NCBI GenBank assembly: GCA_032158295.1
Contig: CM063244.1
Coordinates: forward strand, 24,033,930 to 24,097,929
Reading direction: 5' to 3'
From: Pycnopodia helianthoides
Taxonomy: Eukaryota > Echinodermata > Asteroidea > Forcipulatida > Asteriidae
DNA: 64,000 nucleotides
Shown piece by piece: positions 30,843 through 40,500 of the stretch (position 1 is the stretch's first letter; every line of letters begins with the position of its first letter). The notes under the pieces are model-generated. The model saw nothing but the letters and a program-made list of their open reading frames with translations. It was not told where the DNA came from and ran no database searches. A program made the position numbers and the translations under genes.

Positions 30843-31778
30843 ATGGAGGAAATTCTTCTGCTGCGTATCTACCAAGATATCATTGCCATTATTGGGATTT
30901 TGGGCAATGGTTTAGTATGCTTCGTCATCTTCAAAGTACGATCAATGCAAACTCGTACAAATGCCTTCATCTTTCATCAAGCAGTCATTGATTTCTTGGG
31001 CTCGACAGTGATTCTCCTAAAAAGTGAAGCCCCACTCCCTGATCCCATCCCAAGCAACGCTCTGGGTCGATTCATCTGTCATGTCTGGGTTATTTTCATC
31101 TTTTTCTTCTTCTCCGTAATGTCGACTTTCAACCTGTTGGTGTTGACAATGGAGCGGTATTTCGCTATCGTTTACCCCTTCAAATACGAGGCAGCGTTCG
31201 TCACTTGGCCCCGACTTAAAGTCAGTGTAGCTATGGCGATGTGTTGGGTTTTTGCTGCCATTGTCAAGTACTATAATCTTATAATATTTGAGGAGCAAAA
31301 TGGACAGTGCGTTACGGTTTCCATTCCAGGGGCAAAGGTAATAGGAGTAATTGTGGCTACTGTGCAATACGTCATCCCAGTATGCGTGATGGTATTCGCC
31401 TATACTCGCATCAGTGTGGAGATGAAGCGAAGTGCAGCCCGTGTCGGACCGGCACCAGCCCAGCATCTTCCCGGAGGAGCAAACGCACCGGACATGGCCG
31501 AGTCCCTCCTCCGGGCAAGACGTAACACTTTCAAGATGCTCCTGATCGTTTTCATTACGTTCTTGATCTGTTGGACACCGAACCAGGTCATCTTCTTCAT
31601 GTTTAACCTCGGTTTGGACATAAAACTGAATGAATGGTTTTATTACCTTTCTGTTGCAATGGTTGCCACAAACTCTTGCGTCAACCCGATGATTTACGCT
31701 TTCAAGTACCGTCAGTTTCGTAACGGATTACGTCAGATATTCTGCAGGAGATCTGATCAAACTAATGCTTTGGAATAG
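30843..31778 (+). CDS. Rhodopsin-like (class A) G-protein-coupled receptor, intronless
   Basis: A 311-residue single-exon receptor whose ATG has a good context (AAAACCATGG). Class A landmarks are all present: N22 in TM1 (GNGLV), D50 in TM2 (QAVID), the C79/C156 pair for the extracellular disulfide, MERY at 103-106 in place of DRY, W135 in TM4, P179 in TM5, CWTP at 243-246 in TM6, and NPMIY at 281-285 in TM7. A Cys follows at 301 for possible palmitoylation. The N terminus is only about 10 residues long with no glycosylation sequon. The third intracellular loop is rich in Ala, Pro and Arg (about 195-228). It resembles peptide/amine-type orphan receptors that form large lineage-specific groups in echinoderms. 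The ligand is unknown, and the family could be an amine, peptide or orphan clade. Confidence 0.94.
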   Translation: MEEILLLRIYQDIIAIIGILGNGLVCFVIFKVRSMQTRTNAFIFHQAVIDFLGSTVILLKSEAPLPDPIPSNALGRFICHVWVIFIFFFFSVMSTFNLLVLTMERYFAIVYPFKYEAAFVTWPRLKVSVAMAMCWVFAAIVKYYNLIIFEEQNGQCVTVSIPGAKVIGVIVATVQYVIPVCVMVFAYTRISVEMKRSAARVGPAPAQHLPGGANAPDMAESLLRARRNTFKMLLIVFITFLICWTPNQVIFFMFNLGLDIKLNEWFYYLSVAMVATNSCVNPMIYAFKYRQFRNGLRQIFCRRSDQTNALE

Positions 31779-32232
31779 CCAGGGTAACTCATCTTTAAAC
31801 TTTAACTCATTTTACAATTTAAATGTTTCCTTCACATCCACAAGGTGTGATGTTTTTCAACTTTTATTTATTGTTATTGTCACTATAGCCCACGGCAAAA
31901 TGTTCGTTGATATTGCAAAACCTGTGATCTAATTTTTAAAACCGTTAAACAAAGTAAAGTCGGGACATCTCTTTTCAGTTACCTGGTTTGTGCGCTTAAT
32001 GAATACCCACTACTATCACAACTCTGCAGCGAGGTCCGCTGTCGGCACGCTGACATATTTTAAATTTTCGATTGTTTTAACCACATCATACATATTGTTC
32101 AGCTCCATGCCATGATCCACACGTCCTACAGAGGGGGTGTCAATCAACTTAAGTGGTTTGGTTAGGAGGGGGCAGGACAAAATTCTATATAACAGCATAC
32201 TTTTCATTATTTTGTGCACTTTATCGAGAAAA

Positions 32233-32346
32233 TCTGGGTCACGAGGAAATAGTTAAAAACCGATTACACAATTGCATGAAATCATATAGATTCAACCATT
32301 GAATAAAACGCTCACTGAGCAATAAACTCCAATCGGAAAATTAGTG
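32233..32346. repeat. TTAAAGGAAC MITE, internal fragment
   Basis: Shares CTGGGTCACGAG, AACCGATTACACA and AAAACGCTCACTGAGC with the central part of the elements at 34474 and 46058, in the same orientation. Both termini are missing. Confidence 0.8.
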
Positions 32347-33201
32347 TTTTTTTGTGTGAGCCGTTTTTGTGAGTCATTAGTTTGTGCCGAGTTTTAGTAT
32401 ATCAAATGCATGAATCTTCTCAGACGGTTTACAGAAAACAATCACCGGAACATTGTTGTGATTTCGGGCAAAGTTTGACCACTGCGTTTAAACTATCAGC
32501 GGACACACTGTTGACCGTCCTCAAGTCATAGCCGTAGCCTAGCAGACCGGAAATGCCCCCCCCCCAAGTCTCTACATCTAAGATTCAAAGAGTTTACAAG
32601 TGGGGTCATTTTGAAGCTTGGGGTCTGTGGCTGTAAATTGTGCCATTTTCGACAATAACATACCAGTAACTCCACATTAAATATTATCATAACTCGTCAT
32701 AATCAGTTTTTTTTTTTAGAACATGACTACATTTTGCTGCTTTCATAATCTACGTGACTGCTCTGATGGTCTTCACCCCTTTAGTATGCCCTTGGAGGTA
32801 GGTATGCCTGCCTTTCACCATCCAGACTTTTAAAATGAATCTTTTTAAGAAAGATACCTCAATAGTCTTATTTTTCTCTCATTTTCCCCTTTTCTTTAAT
32901 ACATTCATCGAATATCACGCTATTTTCTGTTCGGAAGTAACCCTCAAGAGAAAATTATGATAAAAATAATAATTGTCGCTCGGACTGTCAGGGTCGGTTA
33001 TGTTTTATAAGGTTAAACTTGACACACAATGATCACAATCATTTGACAGGCCTTGCCAGTGGCATCTAAATGTTCATCTTGAGTTATTGTCAACGTCGGT
33101 ATAGTCAAGATGAAAGCATGATGGCTGGCCCAGATTTATAATTGTCCTTGGGGTTTTTACTGTATGGATTGATTTGATCAAACTTGCCTTAATTTTTTTT
33201 G

Positions 33202-33205
<4 letters not shown>

Positions 33206-33255
<50 letters not shown>
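33206..33255. repeat. (AT)n microsatellite
   Basis: Fifty bases of uninterrupted AT dinucleotide. Confidence 0.98.
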
Positions 33256-33257
<2 letters not shown>

Positions 33258-33634
33258 CCTGCACCTCTGAACATGTATTGTCTGATGCAATGTGTTATTT
33301 TTACATATTGAATGTTTGTAATTGCTGGGCACCTTCGAAAGATAGTGACTCCGCAAGAGGGACCGCACAGAGCAGTCTTGCAATAAATCAGTTGATACGG
33401 CAACCGCCATGTGGGCAGTTAAATTGTACCAACTTCCGACCAAGTAGCGATTCAGTGGCCCAAGCTCCTACCAAACCAACCCCGCAAGACTGTCTAGTGG
33501 CAATCAATTATTTGAAGCTAAAAGAATTGGCCTCAAATCGATGAAAAAAAGACGATCGTATACAAAAGCGTTTGGCAATGCACTTAGACGCACTCGCCCG
33601 AAGAAAACATAAGGCAAAACTATTGGCAACACGA

Positions 33635-34090
33635 GTTGCTCAAGTCTGTAACCCTATAACCCTTCCCCCTTACCCTAACCCTAACCCTAACCTTAACACT
33701 AACACTAACCCTAACCCTATACCCCCTATCCCCTACCCTTCCCCTACCCCTATCTAGTTGCTCAAGTCTGTAACCCTATAACCCTTCCCCCTAACCCTAA
33801 AACTAACCCTTACCCTATACCCCCTATCCCCTACCCTTCCCCTACCCCTATCTAGTTGCTCAAGTCTGTAACCCTATAACCCTTCCCCCTAAACCTAACC
33901 CTAACCTTAACACTAACCCTAACCCTATACCCCCTATCCCCTACCCTTCCCCTACCCCTATCTAGTTGCTCAAGTCTGTAACCCTATAACCCTTCCCCCT
34001 AAACCTAACCCTAACCCTAACCCTAACCCTATACCCCCTATCCCCTACCCCTTCCCCTACCCCTATCTACCCGTACCCCTACCCCTACAG
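33635..34090. repeat. Interstitial telomere-like CCCTAA array in a ~100-122 bp unit
   Basis: Runs of ACCCTAACCCTAACC alternate with CCCTATACCCCCTATCCCC and CCCTTCCCCTACCCC. The whole is organised as four units, each starting GTTGCTCAAGTCTGTAACCC at 33635, 33757, 33855 and 33965. TTAGGG is the telomere repeat of vertebrates and echinoderms, so this looks like interstitial telomeric sequence amplified as a higher-order repeat with diverged C-rich satellites. Confidence 0.9.
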
Positions 34091-34473
34091 CTACCATGGA
34101 ACGTGCACGATGGTTGTGGTTCGTGGTTTAGCTTCATAATGTCTGATATTTCCTGTAAAGACAGCAACTTACCATGCACACAAGAGGGTGTGATGGTATA
34201 TCATATGTACCAAAGCACGACTTTATTTCGAGTGTAGATCTCGAAGCATCCCTACGATTTAAGAACAAATACCGTGAATTAGTAACAGGAAGGTCGCTTC
34301 ACCTTCGCACTCAAAGATAGCATAAAAGTACCTCACAAAATTGACCGATGGTCAGTATTTAGCTACACATTAACTGTGAAACGTTTGCACATTATTTCAA
34401 TGAACTCAATTAGGTGTGATCGGGCAAATCTTCCCCTAATCAATGATACATAGACCTATCAATGATTCGTACC

Positions 34474-34867
34474 TTAAAGGAACATTACAGAATTGTTTTT
34501 TGCTAACAAAACAGTTGCTGGCAGTGTAAGCACTTTATGTAATTCACCATATACATAAACTGACAAACCTGTAGAAGTTTGAGATCAATTGGCCATCTGG
34601 GTCACGAGAAAATAGTGAAAAACCGATTACACATTTGCATGAAATCATATAGATTCAACAAAATGATTAAAACGCTCACTGAGCGATAAACTCCAATCGG
34701 AAAATTAGTTTATTCATTTCTCATCAAATATGGCATTTAGACAGAAATATTTCAAGGGATGTTTTCTACTATCATCATCATTAGACCGTGTAAGTTTTAT
34801 GTAAATCTGTGATCAAAAAGTATATTTTACAAGTTTTGTTCTTACCAATTCTGTAATGTTCCTTTAA
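34474..34867. repeat. TTAAAGGAAC-ended MITE, copy 2
   Basis: Runs from TTAAAGGAACATTACAGAAT to ATTCTGTAATGTTCCTTTAA, about 394 bp, inverted relative to 22293-22687. The interior words GGCCATCTGGGTCACGAG and AAATATGGCATTT are conserved. Confidence 0.9.
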
Positions 34868-37254
34868 ACTGATTAGTGTTTTCGCTTGACTATCGAGATG
34901 TTTTTTATTTTTATTGCTTCTAATAATGAAAAATGCCCCTCCCTGGCCCAGTGTGCTACAAAGAGCTTAGCACTGTAAAACTTAAAAGTTGAGACATTTT
35001 CTAGAACTGTAAAACCACTTTGATCAGTGTTGCCGCATGGATAGCCATGATTCACTTTCACTCAGCAGCTTCTTTGAACCTACTTGCCAGCAATTGCATT
35101 TTATTTCTTCCGATCTCTGACCAACAATTGCCCATTCCCCATGGAGCGAAAAAGGGGGGAAGAGCACTCCCCTAAAAGATTGGATGAAAGGTTAACTTAA
35201 TATTCGACAAAATTAACAAAGCTTTGCTCTCTCCAAAATGCCGTACATGAGTCGCCATTCACAAAGATTTCAATGGACTATAAGGAAAAAAAACATGTTT
35301 AGCGTCCTGCCTTGTTGAAAAAAGGAAGGAGAAGGCCTTTTTTTTCCTTTTCCCTTTTTAAAATGGCCGCCCGACACATTTTTCAAGACAACCGGTAGGG
35401 CTATTTCAATAATGATAAACTGCAAGTTTTTAGTGAATTAAACTTTAAAAGGAAAACACCTGCAGAAATTAAATTACCATAATAATTGGCATTATAAGAA
35501 CGCCTAAAGCAGCAGAAGGTTCAGAGATTTTGAACTTTGACAACAATTGTGACTTCATACAAAATGATCACAGCATGATTTTAGTGTTTTCACCTACAAT
35601 TCATAATTAATTTGACGTTTGTCCGGTCATTGCAACTAGAAATTCAAACAATTCAAACAACTGTAAAACGAAGCAAAATATGGTATATAGTACAGGACGA
35701 TATTTGATGAATAAGAAATGATATCACTTTTTGTCATTAAACTAGCTACATGCGATCAATTAAGTTTCCACGAAACAACTGAAAGGGTTTGAGCTGAGGG
35801 TGTGCAGGGCATTAAGATATTATGAACGTCAAAAGCAACCCGAACAAAAAGACGACACTTTCATCACGAAAATACTGGTTTGAAATATTGAAATGTTGTT
35901 TTTGAACGGCAGGATTGTATGGTGACTAATTGTAAACAATCATTGTTTATACAGTTACAAAGATAGCCTTTAAATCCCTAGATGAAGTAGCATAATAATG
36001 ACAATGCAAACGCAGTCAATGTATACGGTTAATGTATACACCATTATTATATGAAATTATACATTTACAATAATGTCGAAAATATCAGTATATATGAGGT
36101 AGACAATATTGTATGATTATTATGTCAAATTTGTGTTATTGTCCAATTTTGTTCCTTCTGCACTACACTCTAAAATTCCGAGTGAATTATGTTGTGTTTC
36201 TTTATACAAACGCGAACATGAGAAGGAAGACATATTCTGTAAACCATATTCACATGAAACAAACTTGGCTTACTCTGTTTAGAAGAAGAAACAAAAAGAC
36301 ATCAATTCCACTTGAGTTCTAGTTAATGGATAAAACAACCTTGCTATGGCAGATGAGTGGATAGACACGTTATAAACCAACATGCTGAACTAAAATTATT
36401 TACATAGAGATTCAGATTGTTGTGCGACTTACATGATTGCAAAGACAAACCGCCATTCTAAAAAATTATGTCATTATCGTTGTTCTGTTCTTCCTTGAAC
36501 ATTAGCCTATAAGGCTTTGAGTATACGAGGAAAAGAGCGAAATAGGTAATAGGGCCTACTCTCTTTAATCAACTTACTGCGTAATGAAAACTAAATAGAG
36601 TCAGACATTTTCTTTTACGTGTAAGCTTGAATGAAAGCAGTCTACAAAGTTTTTCTCAAGAAGACAATCAGCCATACCATTATGATTATCAAAATATGTG
36701 ATATCAGTTTCTTTTGTATTACCACAGATTTATGACCTTATTTTCTATAGTTTTACAGAGTTACACGTATGTTTCACAACAGAAGGCCTATAATTATAAC
36801 AGCAACTAACTACATTATTGGTTTATTTCAGTGTTTTCGGGCTAAATAAATGTTCTTGTTAAGATTTCAAATTAACATGAAAACAGAAAAAACAGAAAAG
36901 GATAATAAAATATACATATATATAGATATATAAAATACACGACGCCATTCTCAAATCGCTTTACAAGGAGTATTACATTTTGAGCATGCAAAACGATTCT
37001 AAGACTGCCCCCTTTATGGACATAAACGTCAATGAAAACAAATATTCAAGAATAAAGAAAAGACTTTGCTCTCTTCTAAAATGAAATACGTTTTTCCTCT
37101 TCATATAATTTCTTTATACAAAATCCAACAAGATCATTTGTATTGTTGATTGCGCGTTCCACCAGTGAAAGAGCAAAGACATGGAATCCCAAACGGCTAG
37201 CTTCAAAGCTATCTAACCAAACACAAATGTCAACAGCTAACCAACTTTGCCATA

Positions 37255-37570
37255 AACTGCTGAGCAACTGGTACAGTCTAAATTGGTGTGCCCTGTACAA
37301 ATAAAATGTACTCATTTGCATACATGTTTATTCATTAAGGCGAATCATGATTCGCAGGCATCAACGTTGACCATATACAAGGCAATCATCAAACTGCATT
37401 GGAACCAACTGATTCAACTGGTATACGTAGTCTAGATTGGTGTGCCCTGTTACAAATAAAATGTACTCATTTGCATACATGTTTATTCATTAAAGCGAAT
37501 CATGATTCGCAGCGTCAACGGTGACCATACAAGGCAATCATCAAACTGCATTGGAACCAACTGATTCAAG
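37255..37570. repeat. 150-bp tandem duplication at the SLC6 3' end, with two poly(A) signals
   Basis: The segment with TTGGTGTGCCCTGT, GCATACATGTTTATTCATTA and GCGAATCATGATTCGCAG occurs twice in tandem (about 37270-37420 and 37421-37570). Each copy provides a minus-strand AATAAA (37327-37332 and 37482-37487) downstream of the transporter stop codon. The inner palindrome GCGAATCATGATTCGC is present in both. Confidence 0.85.
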
Positions 37571-37583
37571 TACTTTTGTTTCT

Positions 37584-40500
37584 CTACAAAGCCTCGTCCT
37601 CATCCCCAACACCAACGTCAACGTGTACGTCGCCGTTGTCTTTCGCGAAGGCTTTGTTATCGAAGACGTTCTCGAGGGCAGTTATCTTCACTTGTTTAGG
37701 GTCATCAGATGATCCATCCATGTCGACGTCATCAATTGGGTTTTCCTTCTCTTTTGGGAAGACTCGGGGTGTTGCCATGAAACGTAGACGCTATGATAAG
37801 AAACACAAATTAAAACGGCCGTTACAGGAGGTTGAAGAGTTCATAATACGTACAGTGATCATGATTTGATAACACATTATTCGAAAATAGATTTGACAAG
37901 TAACCGTACTTTCTGTGCCATTTCTTCCTCGATGCAAATCTCATCCACAGTGACTGTAAAAAAAGGTTCATTTAAAAATGCCGAACCACACCGAAACTGA
38001 GTGCATTTAAATTCCACACAATGTTTTCATTATGTGCTTAGTTTATTTGGAAGTACATTGTAGGCCTGTCATACTTTTATAATATAGACCCCTTGCAATG
38101 ATCGCCATCTTTGATTTCAAACAATGGCAATATGCACGCGTGTTCGCGCTGCGCACGACTCTCAGCCAATGATAAGCAGCTCTTCGTTGACCGTCGCGTA
38201 GTGAGGGCATTGTTTTGGGCTTGTGACATCATAATGCAAGGGGTCTATGTCGGTGTTTTTTTCTTGTTGTCTGAACGCATTGACGGGTTAGGTAACTATT
38301 TTATGAACAAACAACAATAATGAATTACCTCTCTGACTGTTCCTGGAGTGACTATGAAGAGGTATAGGGCATAGGTAATGACCCACTGCATTGCGGCAAC
38401 CGCCATCAGCCATCCTAATATCTCACCTGAGATTGGAAAATAGTAATCTTCACCAAATTTAGGCGCCGAGTAAGCCACCAAATTGAATATAAATATGCCC
38501 TGGAAAAATAGCCAGAAAAAAAAGACAGATTTTATGACCAGAATAACTGAGAGGTATCATTTTTGTTTTGATCGGGTTGTTTTTGTTCTTGTCAGAATAC
38601 TGGATTAAAGCCTTGATATGTGCATTTTCATTTTATGGTGATCTGTGTGATAGACGCGTCTTTGAATACATAAGTCTGCTACCTTGCAACTGCAAAATAA
38701 CTTGCAGGATGATAATACAATACATCTTCTTTTGTTTTTATACTCTAGATGTACTGCTTTTTGAGGATCGGAACCAACAATCAAATCGACTCTCCTTACA
38801 CTTGCCAGACTTCGTGATATCAATTATCTCAGTATAATGAGACTGAGTGTATATACTTACAACTGTTACAACTGGGGTAAGAATAGCCCAGCTTAATGGC
38901 CAGAACCACCCTGGGGTGAAGGTTAACATAGTGCTGACGTCATCGTAGTATTTCTTAACACCATAGCCATACGATATTGTGATACATTCCCAGCTTGCGA
39001 CCCACAGCAGGGGCATACCACTCGCTGCATACGAATCCAGTAACTGGAACATGTAAATTCCACCCTGAGACAGAAACCGAAAAAAATTCAAAGATAGTAT
39101 CTTCTTCTTTATTTTTCTTTCACCTGCGTCTGCCCATGATATATCGCAAGATAAACAGATTAAATGAGCAATGCATCTGTGTTTTGTGCAATAAGGTAAG
39201 ACAGTATAAAACTAAAACCATCATGCAGACTGATAATGTCTTCACTCTATTCATTTTTCGATATTATCGACCATGGGCGATAATCAATCTACCGACCCGA
39301 AATGCAACAGAAAACTGATGCCAACTAAAGTGTGGAGAGAAACTTACATCGGTGAAACAAAAGAAACCAAGAAAGAAATCCACGACGCAGATGCCTATGA
39401 TGAAGGCCGTGCGTCTCTGTCTCAGTTTCAACTCAGGGAAACCGTCCATGAGGGATGTAACGAAACCTTCCACGACACAGAACTAGCAATAAGGAAACAC
39501 AAAGTAGTATGAATTAAACAGCCGACAATACAGAGAAATTGCCCAGGGGAGGCAATTGTATTACATTCAAAGGATGCATATTGCATACTGAGTTTCAGTT
39601 GATGGGAGATGTGGCATTAATGTTTGATTTTAAAAGTCAAGTTCATCTGAGGAAAATAGAACTGAATTGCGTTCGTCTCTCATTTCAATAAACAATGAAT
39701 AATTCAGCCCTTGTCAGTAACCTAATTTCTATGTGCATTTCGATGTCTGTATGTCGACTGTCTACTCTTGATGGGATATCGTATTTTTTATCTCCCATAT
39801 TGACTGTCAAGATTGGGCACTAAACCAAGTCAATCAAACTGGTTGTCGAAAAGAGTATTTGGCACTAAACCAAATCAATCAAACTAGTTGTCGAGATGGG
39901 TATTGGGCACTAAACCAAGTCAATCAAACTAGTTGTCGAGATGGTATTGGGCACTAAACCAAGTCAATCAAACTGGTTGTCGAGATGAGTATTTGGCACT
40001 GAAGCGGGTCAATCAAACTGGTTGTCGAAATTGGTATTGGGCACTAAACCAAGTCAATCAAACTGGTTGTCGAGATGGGTATTGGGCACTAAACCGGGTC
40101 AATCAAACTGGTTGTCGAAATTGGTATTGGGCACTAAACCAAGTCAATCAAACTGGTTGTCGAGATGGGTATTGATTGGGCACTAAACCGGGTCAATCAA
40201 ACTGGTTGTCAAAATTGGTATTGGGCACCAAACCAAGTCAATCAAACTGGTTGTCCAGATGGGTATTGGGCACTAAACCGGATCAATCAGAAAAATCAGT
40301 CGGTACAAAACAACTCATTAAAGGTAGGGCTTTTTCACATTAAAGTCAATTATGTTAAAACATGTAAATTAAAAAAAAAACCAATGTATAAATCCTACGA
40401 GTGTTACCTGACTATCTAAGCCGAGCATGACCAACATTGCAAAGAACAAGATTGACCAGAATGGAGCTCCAGGCATAGTATTCACTGCTGTAGGATACGC

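Larger units (their letters stand above)
31779..37254. other. Intergenic region downstream of the GPCR
   Basis: No gene is seen. Contents listed separately are MITE copies (32233, 34474), an AT microsatellite (33206) and a telomere-like array (33635). An open frame at 33278-33544 and others here lack homology or splice context that I can recognise. 34870-37250 is AT-rich with nothing assignable. Confidence 0.6.

Noticed and set aside
31017..31466. 149-codon minus-strand frame antisense to the GPCR
   Set aside because: A shadow of the strongly supported receptor frame on the plus strand; no recognisable domain.
33635..34090. True chromosome end
   Set aside because: Sequence with a complete gene continues on both sides for tens of kilobases, and the repeats are mixed and diverged.
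37900..37968. Possible extra exon between the last two exons of SLC6 paralog A (an AG at about 37957 and a GT near 37907)
   Set aside because: Exons 11 and 12 already join in phase without it, paralog B joins the same way, and its translation does not resemble any SLC6 tail.
39811..40295. CRISPR array
   Set aside because: There are no unique spacers between repeats, the units are directly adjacent, and the context is an intron of an animal gene.
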